Assembly (NCBI GenBank): GCA_027485005.1
Contig: JAIXRX010000044.1
Location: forward strand, 1 to 24,138
DNA: 24,138 nt
Reading direction: 5' to 3'
Source of the DNA: Alphaproteobacteria bacterium
GTDB taxonomy: Bacteria > Pseudomonadota > Alphaproteobacteria > Rickettsiales > JAIXRX01
The notes beneath the pieces were generated by a model. It was given only the letters and a program-made list of their open reading frames with translations. It ran no database searches and was not told where the DNA came from. Positions 16,235 to 23,718 of this stretch are shown here, piece by piece (within the stretch, counting starts at the first letter, position 1; each line of letters opens with the position of its first letter). The position numbers were made by a program, and so were the translations under genes.

Positions 16235-17893
16235 ATGGCCGCTTATCAATATGTGTATGTGATGAAAGAACTGAAAAAAACCTTCCCAGGGGGCAAAGAA
16301 GTGCTCAAAGGGATTTGGCTTTCGTTCTTGCCAGGCGCAAAAATCGGCGTGCTGGGTGCCAACGGCGCGGGTAAATCCACGCTCCTCAAAATCATGGCCG
16401 GCCTCGATAAAGATTATGTGGGTGAAGCATGGGCTGCCGAAGGCGTCAAAATTGGCTACCTCGCGCAAGAACCACAGCTGGACGCCAGCAAAGACGTGAT
16501 GGGTAACATCATGGAAGGCCTGAAAGAAAAGAAAGCACTGCTCGATCGCTACAATGAATTGATGATGGATTATTCGGACGATGTGGCCGAAGAAGCCGCC
16601 AAGCTGCAAGACGCGATTGATGCCTCCAACGCATGGGACATTGAGCGCGAAGCGCAAATCGCGATGGACGCGCTGCGCTGCCCAGAAGGCGCTGCGGATG
16701 TTAGCAAACTTTCAGGTGGCGAAAAACGCCGCGTGGCACTGTGCAAACTCCTGCTCGAAAAACCTGACATGCTGCTGCTCGATGAGCCAACCAACCATCT
16801 GGACGCTGAATCGGTAGCGTGGCTCGAGCATTTCCTCGAGGCCTATACCGGCACCGTGGTGATGATTACCCACGATCGTTACTTCCTTGATAATGTGACT
16901 GGCTGGATTCTAGAATTGGATCGCGGCGAGGGCATTCCTTATGAGGGCAATTACACCGCATGGCTCGAGCAAAAACAGAAGCGCTTAGTGCAAGAGGAAA
17001 AAGAAGAATCCGACCGCCAGCGCACGCTCGCGCGTGAATTGGAATGGGTGCGTCAAGGCGCCAAAGCCCGCCAAGCCAAGTCCAAAGCGCGTCTGCGTGC
17101 CTATGACGAGTTGTTGGCCGCCGCGAATGAAAAACGCACCGTGGGCGCGCAAATCATCATCCCTGCCGGGCCACGCTTGGGTGACAATGTGTTCCAAGTG
17201 GAAAACGTGAATAAAGGCTTCGGTGATCGTTTGTTGATCGAAAACCTCACCTTTAGCTTGCCTCCGGGCGGCATTGTGGGCGTGGTTGGCCCCAACGGCG
17301 CGGGTAAATCCACCCTGTTCAAAATGCTCACCGGCGGTGAAACACCTGACAGCGGCACATTGAAAATCGGTGATACGGCGGTGCTGGGTTTCGTCGATCA
17401 ATCCCGCGACTCCCTCAAAGACACCGCGACGGTGTGGGAAGAAATTACGGGCGGCCAAGAAACCATCGAGCTTGGCAAAAACAAAATGAACAGCCGCGCT
17501 TATTGCTCAGCATTCAACTTCCGTGGTGCCGACCAACAGAAAAAAGTGGGCAGCCTTTCCGGCGGTGAACGCAACCGCGTGCATCTAGCTAAAATGCTCA
17601 AATCCGGCTGCAACGTGCTGCTGCTCGATGAACCAACCAACGATCTCGACGTGGACACTTTGCGTGCGCTGGAAGAAGCGCTAGTGGATTTCGCGGGTTG
17701 CGCGGTGGTTATCTCGCATGATCGCTGGTTCCTCGATCGCATCGCCACCCATATTCTTTCGTTTGAAGGCGACAGCCATGTGGAATGGTTTGAAGGCAAT
17801 TACACGGACTATGAGGCGGATTATAAACGTCGCTATGGCCAAGACTTCCAACCGCGCAAAATCAAGTTCAAACCGATTTCCCGCGCAGCTTAG
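16235..17893 (+). CDS. ettA: Energy-dependent translational throttle protein EttA (ABC-F)
   Basis: EttA binds the ribosomal E site and gates translation elongation according to the ATP/ADP level. Its 552 residues match E. coli EttA closely in length. Two ABC domains are visible: Walker A GANGAGKS (41-48), LSGGE (159-163) and LLLDEPTNHLD (180-190) in the first; GPNGAGKST (352-360), LSGGE (441-445) and LLLDEPTNDLD (462-472) in the second. The basic linker between them (about 250-295, QGAKARQAKSKARLRAYDEL) is the P-site tRNA interaction motif. The arm region with DRYNELMMDYSD is that of EttA, not of other ABC-F proteins. AAAGGAT lies seven bases before the ATG. Confidence 0.97.
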   Translation: MAAYQYVYVMKELKKTFPGGKEVLKGIWLSFLPGAKIGVLGANGAGKSTLLKIMAGLDKDYVGEAWAAEGVKIGYLAQEPQLDASKDVMGNIMEGLKEKKALLDRYNELMMDYSDDVAEEAAKLQDAIDASNAWDIEREAQIAMDALRCPEGAADVSKLSGGEKRRVALCKLLLEKPDMLLLDEPTNHLDAESVAWLEHFLEAYTGTVVMITHDRYFLDNVTGWILELDRGEGIPYEGNYTAWLEQKQKRLVQEEKEESDRQRTLARELEWVRQGAKARQAKSKARLRAYDELLAAANEKRTVGAQIIIPAGPRLGDNVFQVENVNKGFGDRLLIENLTFSLPPGGIVGVVGPNGAGKSTLFKMLTGGETPDSGTLKIGDTAVLGFVDQSRDSLKDTATVWEEITGGQETIELGKNKMNSRAYCSAFNFRGADQQKKVGSLSGGERNRVHLAKMLKSGCNVLLLDEPTNDLDVDTLRALEEALVDFAGCAVVISHDRWFLDRIATHILSFEGDSHVEWFEGNYTDYEADYKRRYGQDFQPRKIKFKPISRAA

Positions 17894-17902
17894 TTTTTTG
17901 CT

Positions 17903-17988
17903 TGTCATACCTGCGAAAGCGGGGATCTTAAGACTCCTGCCTTTCGCCTACGCGAAAGCTTCGGCGCAACAAGTCGCAGGAGTGACAG
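17903..17988. repeat. Palindromic repeat of the TGTCAT...GCGAAAGCGGGGAT type
   Basis: TGTCATACCTGCGAAAGCGG begins an element resembling the widespread bacterial repeats that start CGTCATTCCCGCGAAAGCGG. ACTCCTGC (17933-17940) and GCAGGAGT (17976-17983) are inverted, an inner CTTTCGC/GCGAAAG dyad lies between them, and TGTCA/TGACA frame the whole. It sits ten bases after the ettA stop and may help end that transcript. Confidence 0.7.
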
Positions 17989-18013
17989 ATTTTTGAGATG
18001 GCTTTGGCTTCTG

Positions 18014-18094
18014 GCCTTGTTGCATTTGCTTCGGTTCGTTTCTACTGAAACTCACATGAAGCACGCTCAAGGCTGGCTCGGACTACTGTCCTTG
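18014..18094 (+). repeat. Dispersed repeat, copy B
   Basis: The copy reads CCTTGTTGCATTTGCTTCGG, then a 5-bp hairpin GTTTC-TACT-GAAAC (about 18038-18051), CTCACATGAA, the core GCTCAAGGCTGGCTCGG (18065-18081), and GACTACTGTCCTTG. It shares both its first part (CTTGTTGC, then TTT) and its end (CGGACTACTGTCCTTG) with copy D in pgeF. The rest of the gap up to 18210 holds AGGCA-aaaca-TGCCT and AT-rich sequence without a gene. Confidence 0.75.
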
Positions 18095-18210
18095 TCACCC
18101 TTCACGCTATAAGGCAATTTCTGCCGCCCACCATAGGCAAAACATGCCTCTTGCGGGGCAGGAAAAAACATGGTTATTAAAGGAAATTTTGCCGATTTTA
18201 ATAGATTAAG

Positions 18211-18253
18211 TTTTTGATATATATCAAAAAACTGGTTTGGCACGCGGTATGCA
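18211..18253 (+). promoter_or_regulatory. FNR/Anr/FixK-type promoter
   Basis: TTTTTGATATATATCAAAAA (18211-18230) is a perfect 20-base palindrome containing TTGAT-N4-ATCAA, the consensus site of FNR-family regulators. TATGCA at 18248-18253 fits a -10 box whose start point, near 18262, would place the centre of the palindrome (18220.5) at about -41.5, the standard activating position. The target is the 88-residue gene starting at 18298. No FNR-family regulator is encoded in this window. Confidence 0.8.
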
Positions 18254-18297
18254 AGGATGAGGTTGAACATACAACAACATCCAACAAGGAGCATACT

Positions 18298-18564
18298 ATG
18301 TTTAACACAGCCCATCACGCCATCACTGGTCGCTTCAACCCCCTTAAAAAATCCCGCGTAAGCAGCGATATTGTTCGCCGCGTGCGCCGTATTGCGGAAG
18401 AAGAAGCGCTTCAACTCTTCCACCGCCAACACATGACCCCTACCCAGATCATCACCTACTATACCGGCAAATCCCTACCAGATGCGCATTTCACCGACGC
18501 AGTGGAAGAGATTGTGCGCTTCAATCTGGAGCTCATTGAAAGCCGCGGCTTCGCTCCTTTCTAG
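18298..18564 (+). CDS. Small protein of unknown function under an FNR-type promoter
   Basis: An 88-residue protein without a known family that I recognise. It has a basic N-terminal part (GRFNPLKKSRVSSDIVRRVR, residues 11-30), a helical middle (IAEEEALQLFHRQHMTP) and an acidic C-terminal helix (AVEEIVRFNLELIESRG). No signal peptide and no membrane segment are seen. AAGGAG six bases before the ATG at 18298 is an excellent ribosome site; the frame is open further up to a TTG in the regulatory palindrome, but that extension is not coding. It forms a single-gene unit between an FNR-type promoter and a terminator. A role under low oxygen is inferred from the promoter only. Confidence 0.85.
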   Translation: MFNTAHHAITGRFNPLKKSRVSSDIVRRVRRIAEEEALQLFHRQHMTPTQIITYYTGKSLPDAHFTDAVEEIVRFNLELIESRGFAPF

Positions 18565-18626
18565 TTTTGCGATAATGACTGCGCGGCTCTCATGACCTTT
18601 GAAACTGCGCAGACCATGAACAAAAC

Positions 18627-18657
18627 AAAAACCCTGCTGACGTTAGCGGGGTTTTTT
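18627..18657 (+). terminator. Rho-independent terminator
   Basis: ACCCTGCT-gacgtt-AGCGGGGT forms a stem with an A-run before and TTTTTT after it. It closes the small-protein gene 60 bases after its stop. Confidence 0.88.
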
Positions 18658-18667
18658 GTGTTATTTA

Positions 18668-18738
18668 CATTTGTTTCCGTTCGGTTCTCCTGCACCTCAC
18701 ATGAACCGAGCTCAAGGCTGGCTCGGCCTGTCTTGCCT
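18668..18738 (+). repeat. Dispersed repeat, copy C
   Basis: Found between the terminator of the small gene and lgt: CATTTGTTTCCGTTCGGTTC, TCCTGCACCTCACATGAACC, then the core GCTCAAGGCTGGCTCGG (18710-18726) and CTGTCTTGCC. The start resembles copy B (TTCGGTTC). CGGTTC (18682-18687) can pair with GAACCG (18703-18708), a longer stem than in the other copies. The end has diverged more than in B and D. Confidence 0.7.
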
Positions 18739-18788
18739 CGCTCCACTAACCACTTCACACATCTCATTTCTCATCCTATAGTCACTCT

Positions 18789-19634
18789 ATGCTATTGAAT
18801 GTCACCGTACTTATTTTCCCCAATCTCGACCCCGTAGCGATTCAGCTTGGGCCGCTCGCGATTCGTTGGTATGCGCTGGCGTATCTGGCAGGGATTATCG
18901 GCGGTGTATGGCTTATCAAGCGCATCATGGCGCAACCCACGCCCCGCTTTCCCGCCCCTTTGCTGAACAAAGACAGCTTGGATGATTTATTGTTTTATGC
19001 CACCCTTGGCATTGTCATCGGTGGGCGGTTAGGGCGCGTCTTATTCTATGATTTTTCGGACTACTTTATCACTGGCGCGCGCCCACTGCTCGACATCGTC
19101 AAAATCTGGCAGGGCGGCATGGCCTTTCATGGCGGCGTGATTGGCGTGGTGGTGGCGATGTTGCTGCTCTGCCGAAAATACAAAATCCCATTTCTAGCAT
19201 TGATGGATGTGGTGGCCGCCGCCACCCCGCTGGGCTTATTTTTCGGGCGGTTGGCGAATTTTGCCAATGGCGAATTATGGGGCAAGCCCGCCTCTGTCGC
19301 ATGGGCGGTGATTTTTCCGCACCCTGCCGCAGGCGGCATTCCCCGCCACCCTAGCCAACTTTATGAAGCGGCAACCGAAGGCTTATTGCTTCTCGCCATT
19401 CTTTTGCCTTGTGCTTTTATCCCACGCCTGCGTGACCGCAGCGGCTTACTTTGCGGGCTCTTTTTGGTGGGTTATGCCAGCGCCCGCACCTTCTGCGAAA
19501 TGTTCCGTGAACCAGATGGCGTGAATGTATTTTTGAATGGCCTCATCACGCTTTCCCAAGGCCAAACTTTAAGCCTGCCCATGGCGCTTTTAGGCCTGTT
19601 CCTCATCGTTTATTCGGGGCGCAAAACGGCATGA
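18789..19634 (+). CDS. lgt: Prolipoprotein diacylglyceryl transferase Lgt
   Basis: Lgt transfers diacylglycerol from phosphatidylglycerol to the lipobox cysteine of prolipoproteins at the inner membrane, the first step needed for MlaA here. The 281-residue chain has seven hydrophobic segments. Motifs: RWYALAY (26-32), GGMAFHGG with H114 (E. coli H103), FGRLANFANGELWG with R154 (the Lgt signature), HPSQLYE (187-193) and CEMFREPD near the end. No strong ribosome site precedes the ATG. Its stop overlaps the next start (ATGA), so it heads a tightly packed operon. Confidence 0.97.
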   Translation: MLLNVTVLIFPNLDPVAIQLGPLAIRWYALAYLAGIIGGVWLIKRIMAQPTPRFPAPLLNKDSLDDLLFYATLGIVIGGRLGRVLFYDFSDYFITGARPLLDIVKIWQGGMAFHGGVIGVVVAMLLLCRKYKIPFLALMDVVAAATPLGLFFGRLANFANGELWGKPASVAWAVIFPHPAAGGIPRHPSQLYEAATEGLLLLAILLPCAFIPRLRDRSGLLCGLFLVGYASARTFCEMFREPDGVNVFLNGLITLSQGQTLSLPMALLGLFLIVYSGRKTA

Positions 19635-20677
19635 GTTTACAACCGATTATTGCTGAACATATTCGCGCCAAAGGTAAAATTTCGGTCGCGGAATATATGT
19701 CACTTTGCCTTGCTCATCCAGAGTTTGGCTATTATATGCGCAAAGACCCTTTTGGGGCGAATGGAGACTTCACCACTGCGCCCGAAATCAGCCAAATTTT
19801 TGGCGAACTACTGGGGCTGTGGTGTGCCCATGCTTGGGCACTCATGGGGCGGCCCAAACGCATTGCGCTCGTGGAAATTGGCCCCGGACGCGGCACGCTA
19901 ATGGCCGACATGCTGCGCGCTAGCCGCATTCAACCCGGATTTCATGAAACCCTCACGCTGCATCTGGTGGAAACAAGCCCGCTTTTGCGCGAAACCCAAG
20001 AGAAAAAACTGCATGATTTGAAGTTTCCCAAATTCTGGCATGAATCGGTGGATAGCCTGCCTGATCTTCCCACCATTATCATGGCGAATGAGTTTTTTGA
20101 CGCGCTGCCCATCCATCAATTTATCAAAACCAAAGAAGGCGAAGTGGAGCGCCATGTAGCACTTAATGATGCGGGTGAAATTTACTTCACTCCCGCGGGC
20201 GACGTGGTACGCGAAAGCTGCCCGCTCGCGCTCGAGATTGTACGCAAACTTTCCGCGCATCTCATTAAAAATAATGGTGCCGCTTTGTTCATTGATTATG
20301 GCTATAGCAAAGGCAGCACGGGAGACACGTTGCAAGCCCTGCTCGCCCACCAGTTTTATGAAGTGCTGGCCACCCCCGGCGAGGCCGACCTGACCGCCCA
20401 TGTGGATTTTCAATCCATCGCGCAAGCCGCACAAAAGCAAGGCATTGGCGTGATGGGCCCTGTGGCGCAAGGGATTTTTCTGGACCGTTTAGGCGCAGAA
20501 ATTCGCATGCAGCAACTCTTGCAAAATGCGTCTGAAGGGCAACGTGAAACCATTCTTTCGGGTTATCAACGCCTCGTGATGCCGGACGCGATGGGGCATT
20601 TATTTAAGGTGCTAGCACTCGTGCCAAAACACTGGCAGCAAGTGCCCGGTTTTCAAAGTCAGGTGGTGCATCCATGA
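19631..20677 (+). CDS. SAM-dependent methyltransferase, MidA/NDUFAF7 family
   Basis: A 348-residue class I methyltransferase related to mitochondrial NDUFAF7, which dimethylates an arginine of a complex I subunit. Visible signatures: AEYMSLCLAHPEFGYY (20-35), GDFTTAPEISQIFGE (45-59), the SAM loop VEIGPGRGTLM (81-91) and NEFFDALP (153-160), then LFIDYGY. In this bacterium complex I is the likely target, inferred from the family. The ATG overlaps the lgt stop by four bases, and its stop overlaps the pgeF start in the same way. Confidence 0.94.
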   Translation: MSLQPIIAEHIRAKGKISVAEYMSLCLAHPEFGYYMRKDPFGANGDFTTAPEISQIFGELLGLWCAHAWALMGRPKRIALVEIGPGRGTLMADMLRASRIQPGFHETLTLHLVETSPLLRETQEKKLHDLKFPKFWHESVDSLPDLPTIIMANEFFDALPIHQFIKTKEGEVERHVALNDAGEIYFTPAGDVVRESCPLALEIVRKLSAHLIKNNGAALFIDYGYSKGSTGDTLQALLAHQFYEVLATPGEADLTAHVDFQSIAQAAQKQGIGVMGPVAQGIFLDRLGAEIRMQQLLQNASEGQRETILSGYQRLVMPDAMGHLFKVLALVPKHWQQVPGFQSQVVHP

Positions 20678-21657
20678 GCAAACTCTCTCCCCTCATCAGC
20701 CCATTCCTTTCGCAAATTCCGTGGGTGCGGCATGGCTTTTTCACGCGCGAAGGTGGCGTTTCACAAGGTGAATTTGCAAGCCTAAACGCAGGGCTTGGCA
20801 GTGGGGATGATGCTGCGCATATTGCTGAAAATCGCGCGCGCATCTCCGCGCATCTCGGCGGCCAACTCATCACCGCGCGCCAAGTGCATTCACCCGATGT
20901 GCATGTGGTGAACGGCGAAGAAAACTGGATTCCAAGGACAGTAGTCCGAGGCAGCCTTGAGCCATCCTCATCTGAGCGCAAGGAGGCGCGAAGGGAGGAA
21001 AACGCAACAAGGGCAACTTCATGTGAGCATCCCTCTCCGTCGGGAGAGGGAGCGGCGCAAGCCAAGGGTGAGGGCTCTGTTGGTGATGGATTAAATAGCC
21101 CTCACCCAACCCTCTCCCAAGGGGAGAGGGCCTTTGACACACGCCCAGAATGCGATGCTCTTGTGACTTCCAGTGCTGGCATTGCGCTAGGCGCGCTCAC
21201 CGCCGACTGCGTGCCCGTGCTCTTTGCTGACACCCAAAAACGCCTCATCGCAGCCACCCATTCAGGATGGGGCGGCACTATCAAAGGCGTGTTGGAAAAC
21301 ACCGTACAAACACTGCTAGCACAAGGCGCAACTCTTGAAACATTGGTGGCGGTAGTCGGCCCAGCGATTGCGCAAAAAAGCTACGAGGTGGGCGCGGAAC
21401 TACGCGAGAAATTTGTGAGCGAAGACGCCTCCTATGATGCTTTTTTTGTGGCCAACGCAGGCAAAAACTCGTATCAATTTGCCCTACCACCGCTTGTTAT
21501 CCAGCGCTTGCGCGCGCTCGGCATCACGCAGATCGACCATCTGGACGAGGACACTTACAGCCAACCCCAGCGGTTTTTCAGCTTCCGCCGCAGCACGCAT
21601 GAAGGCGCAAAAGACTATGGGCGGCAAGTTTCTGCAATTTGTATCACTGAGGAATAA
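20674..21657 (+). CDS. pgeF: Multicopper/laccase-domain protein PgeF (YfiH), with internal repeat insertion
   Basis: PgeF edits peptidoglycan precursors with serine misincorporated, and other family members act on purine nucleosides. Recognisable parts are HGFFTREGGVSQGEFASLNA (20-39), QVHSPDV (70-76) with H72, LTADCVPVLFAD (175-186) with C179, and ATHSGWGG (194-201) with H196; H72, C179 and H196 would be the metal ligands. The protein is 327 residues instead of about 250-260. The excess lies at about residues 86-155, between H72 and C179: low-complexity charged sequence encoded by two repeat elements that keep the frame. Removing it would restore a normal length. The fold is probably kept with a surface loop, but activity is not certain. 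Confidence 0.93.
   Translation: MSKLSPLISPFLSQIPWVRHGFFTREGGVSQGEFASLNAGLGSGDDAAHIAENRARISAHLGGQLITARQVHSPDVHVVNGEENWIPRTVVRGSLEPSSSERKEARREENATRATSCEHPSPSGEGAAQAKGEGSVGDGLNSPHPTLSQGERAFDTRPECDALVTSSAGIALGALTADCVPVLFADTQKRLIAATHSGWGGTIKGVLENTVQTLLAQGATLETLVAVVGPAIAQKSYEVGAELREKFVSEDASYDAFFVANAGKNSYQFALPPLVIQRLRALGITQIDHLDEDTYSQPQRFFSFRRSTHEGAKDYGRQVSAICITEE
20936..21013 (-). repeat. Dispersed repeat, copy D, inside pgeF
   Basis: Read on the minus strand: GCCCTTGTTGCGTTTTCC, the hairpin GCGC-CTCCTT-GCGC, CTCAGATGAGGATG, the core GCTCAAGGCTGCCTCGG and ACTACTGTCC. The hairpin loop CTCCTT equals that of copy A while the stem bases differ and still pair. The copy is translated in reverse sense as part of PgeF. 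Confidence 0.85.
21031..21132. repeat. GC-rich triple-hairpin element inside pgeF
   Basis: Three inverted pairs lie in a row: CCCTCTCC/GGGAGAGG (21031-21049), GGGTGAGGGCT/AGCCCTCACCC (21066-21107, 11 bp perfect) and CCCTCTCC/GGAGAGGG (21110-21130). This is the CCCTCACCC/CCTCTCCC style of palindromic repeat common in bacterial intergenic DNA. It abuts copy D and is translated as HPSPSGEGAAQAKGEGS and SPHPTLSQGERAF. Confidence 0.85.
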
Positions 21658-21660
21658 CAC

Positions 21661-22533
21661 ATGGCTTTGTCTTTTGATCAGCGCGACGGATGGATTTGGA
21701 TGGATGGCGAAATGCGCCCATGGAAAGACGCGCAAGTGCATGTGCTGACCCATGGTTTGCACTATGGCTCCTGCGTGTTTGAAGGCCAGCGCGCCTACAA
21801 TGGCAAAGTGTTCAAAATGCAAGAGCACCATGAGCGCCTGCATAAATCTGGCGAGCTATTGGGCTTTGATTTACCTTACACAGTCGAGCAACTCAACGAA
21901 GCCTGCGACGCAGTGCTAGCAAAGAATAATTTGGTGAATGCTTATGTTCGCCCCGTCGCTTGGCGCGGCAGTGAGATGATGGCGATTTCCGCGCAAGCCA
22001 CCACCATCCATGTGGCGATTGCGGCGTGGGAATGGCCAAGCTATTTTGGCGACGAAGCGAAGAAAAAAGGCCTGAAGCTGCAAACCGCGGCTTTCCAGCG
22101 CCCTGCCCCGAACACCGCCCCTGTGCATAGCAAAGCAGCAGGCCTTTACATGATCTGCACGGTGAGCAAACATGCCGCCGAGCGCAATGGATTCAACGAC
22201 GCGTTGATGCTGGATTATCGCGGCTATGTGGCGGAATGCACGGGCGCGAATATCTTCTTTTTCATGGGCGACGAATTGCACACGCCGATTGCGGATTGTT
22301 TCCTCAACGGCATCACCCGCCGCACCGTGATGGACCTTGCGCGTGGGCTTGGCATCAAAGTCGTCGAGCGCCATATTAAACCCGAAGAAATTGCAAATGC
22401 CTCTGAAATTTTTGTGACGGGTACGGCCGCTGAAGTGACCCCGATTGGGCAGATTGACGAACATGTGTTTACACCCGCTGAAAAAACCTTTGCGCTGATG
22501 GACGCTTACGCCAAAGCCGTAGGCGCGAAATAA
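21661..22533 (+). CDS. ilvE: Branched-chain amino acid aminotransferase (class IV)
   Basis: This PLP enzyme makes or degrades Leu, Ile and Val by transamination with glutamate. The 290-residue chain carries THGLHYGSCVFEGQRAY (30-46), the fold-IV signature, the PLP lysine K158 in VHSKAAGLYM, and ECTGANIFF plus FLNGITRRTVMDLAR for cofactor phosphate binding. The assignment to IlvE rather than a D-amino-acid or 4-amino-4-deoxychorismate enzyme rests on the FEG-R and ECTGANIF patterns. GAGGA eight bases before the ATG, three bases after the pgeF stop, shows operon membership. Confidence 0.94.
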   Translation: MALSFDQRDGWIWMDGEMRPWKDAQVHVLTHGLHYGSCVFEGQRAYNGKVFKMQEHHERLHKSGELLGFDLPYTVEQLNEACDAVLAKNNLVNAYVRPVAWRGSEMMAISAQATTIHVAIAAWEWPSYFGDEAKKKGLKLQTAAFQRPAPNTAPVHSKAAGLYMICTVSKHAAERNGFNDALMLDYRGYVAECTGANIFFFMGDELHTPIADCFLNGITRRTVMDLARGLGIKVVERHIKPEEIANASEIFVTGTAAEVTPIGQIDEHVFTPAEKTFALMDAYAKAVGAK

Positions 22534-22551
22534 ATTCTGCTGGGATAAAAC

Positions 22552-22583
22552 AAAAAAAGGCAAGATAGCTTCGCTACCTTGCC
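22552..22583 (-). terminator. Rho-independent terminator of the membrane-protein gene
   Basis: GGCAAG-A-TAGC, loop TTC, GCTA-C-CTTGCC gives an 11-bp stem with one mismatch. On the minus strand it is followed by TTTTTTTG, a good T-tract for the leftward gene. For ilvE the T-tract is poor, though the stem may still stop convergent transcription. Confidence 0.85.
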
Positions 22584-22589
22584 CCAAAA

Positions 22590-23000
22590 TTATTTAGCTT
22601 TTCTCTCAGCTATTAAGACGCCATACTCTTCATCAACCTTCTGCCAATTGATGCGTCCACTTTTAGTGAACGTTTTAGCATACCACCGGTCGAGGGCGAG
22701 GATTGACCAGAGTATTGCTGCTATTAAAAAAAACAGCAAAATCAAAACAAATCCTCCCATGCTGACATAGTCAACATATCCCCACCGATTGTACAACATG
22801 TGTGTACCCGTGCTATAGACTTCTGTGTGCGCCCCTAACACAAACAGAGCAAGAATTAGCCATATTATGAAACTGGCTGCGCACAAAAAGTGAAACCAAA
22901 TACAGGCAAAATTAAAGCCTCTACGGTTCCATAATGGCTCCCCAAGAAACCATTTACCATGAAGAGCGCGACCAATGCGCTCAAAAAACATTCTTATCAT
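22590..23000 (-). CDS. Hypothetical membrane protein with two hydrophobic segments
   Basis: A 136-residue protein with hydrophobic helices at about residues 36-56 (FHFLCAASFIIWLILALFVL) and 80-102 (MGGFVLILLFFLIAAILWSI), separated by a polar loop with Tyr and His residues, and a basic C-terminal tail. I recognise no family. The ATG at 23000 lacks a strong Shine-Dalgarno; a second Met three codons on is possible. Its base use is more AT-rich than that of its neighbours. It stands alone between pgsA and the ilvE terminator. Confidence 0.75.
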   Translation of the reverse strand: MIRMFFERIGRALHGKWFLGEPLWNRRGFNFACIWFHFLCAASFIIWLILALFVLGAHTEVYSTGTHMLYNRWGYVDYVSMGGFVLILLFFLIAAILWSILALDRWYAKTFTKSGRINWQKVDEEYGVLIAERKAK

Positions 23001-23099
23001 TATAATTTACCCAGCTGGACTCGCACCAGATCAAGGCGTTAAGTTAACATATGTGCAGTAGCAAAAAATCATGACGATTTAATGACATTTCGCTAATTT

Positions 23100-23648
23100 C
23101 TAAAGATGCTTAGAGCCGTCGCGCCAGTAGTGATAGCCCGTGACAAAGGTCAGAATCGCCGCTACCCACAAAAGCGCACTGCCAGCCACATGGCACAACC
23201 CATAAGGTTCGCCGTCAATGGCGGGAGCGAATAACAAAATAGAAATCGCCACCATTTGCGCGGCTGTTTTATACTTGGCAAGCGTCGTCACCGGCATAGG
23301 GATTTGGCGCTCGGCCAGATATTCGCGCAGGCCCGACACCAAAATTTCACGACAAATAATCACAAGTGCAGGAATCACCGCCACCCGTTTGTCTTCCACC
23401 AAAAGCAGTAATGCGCATGCTACCAACAGCTTGTCGGCCACGGGGTCCAGCACTCGCCCAAGGGAGGATTCTACCTGCCATAAACGCGCCAGATGTCCGT
23501 CAATGTAATCGGTAATGGATGCCGCCACAAAAATCGCCGCACAAACCCAAGCAGCACTGGGCATGGGCAAGAAAAACGCCACCCACAACGCTGGCACGGC
23601 TGCGACACGCAGCCATGTCAGAATGTTGGGGATGTCTTGTTTTTTCAT
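23100..23648 (-). CDS. pgsA: CDP-diacylglycerol--glycerol-3-phosphate 3-phosphatidyltransferase
   Basis: PgsA makes phosphatidylglycerolphosphate from CDP-diacylglycerol, the committed step to phosphatidylglycerol, the donor used by Lgt. The CDP-alcohol phosphotransferase signature D-xx-DG-xx-AR-x8-G-xxx-D-xxx-D is complete: D47, D50, G51, A54, R55, G64, D68, D72. Membrane helices fill the rest of the 182 residues. The start at 23648 was chosen because AGAGG lies eight bases ahead of it and MKKQDIPNILTWLRV is the typical beginning; an upstream in-frame start would add 19 residues. It follows uvrC, as is common in proteobacteria. Confidence 0.95.
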   Translation of the reverse strand: MKKQDIPNILTWLRVAAVPALWVAFFLPMPSAAWVCAAIFVAASITDYIDGHLARLWQVESSLGRVLDPVADKLLVACALLLLVEDKRVAVIPALVIICREILVSGLREYLAERQIPMPVTTLAKYKTAAQMVAISILLFAPAIDGEPYGLCHVAGSALLWVAAILTFVTGYHYWRDGSKHL

Positions 23649-23718
23649 GCGCAGGGCCTCTGAGAATATTTGATTCAGACTAAACAGCCCAAATGCACCT
23701 TGCAAGCCCTGCGTGAGT

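Noticed and set aside
18214..18297. N-terminal extension of the small protein from a TTG in the FNR palindrome
   Set aside because: It would put the start inside the regulator site; AAGGAG before the ATG at 18298 gives a far better start.
18592..18798. 68-residue plus-strand frame before lgt
   Set aside because: It runs through a terminator and repeat copy C and overlaps lgt; no coding evidence.
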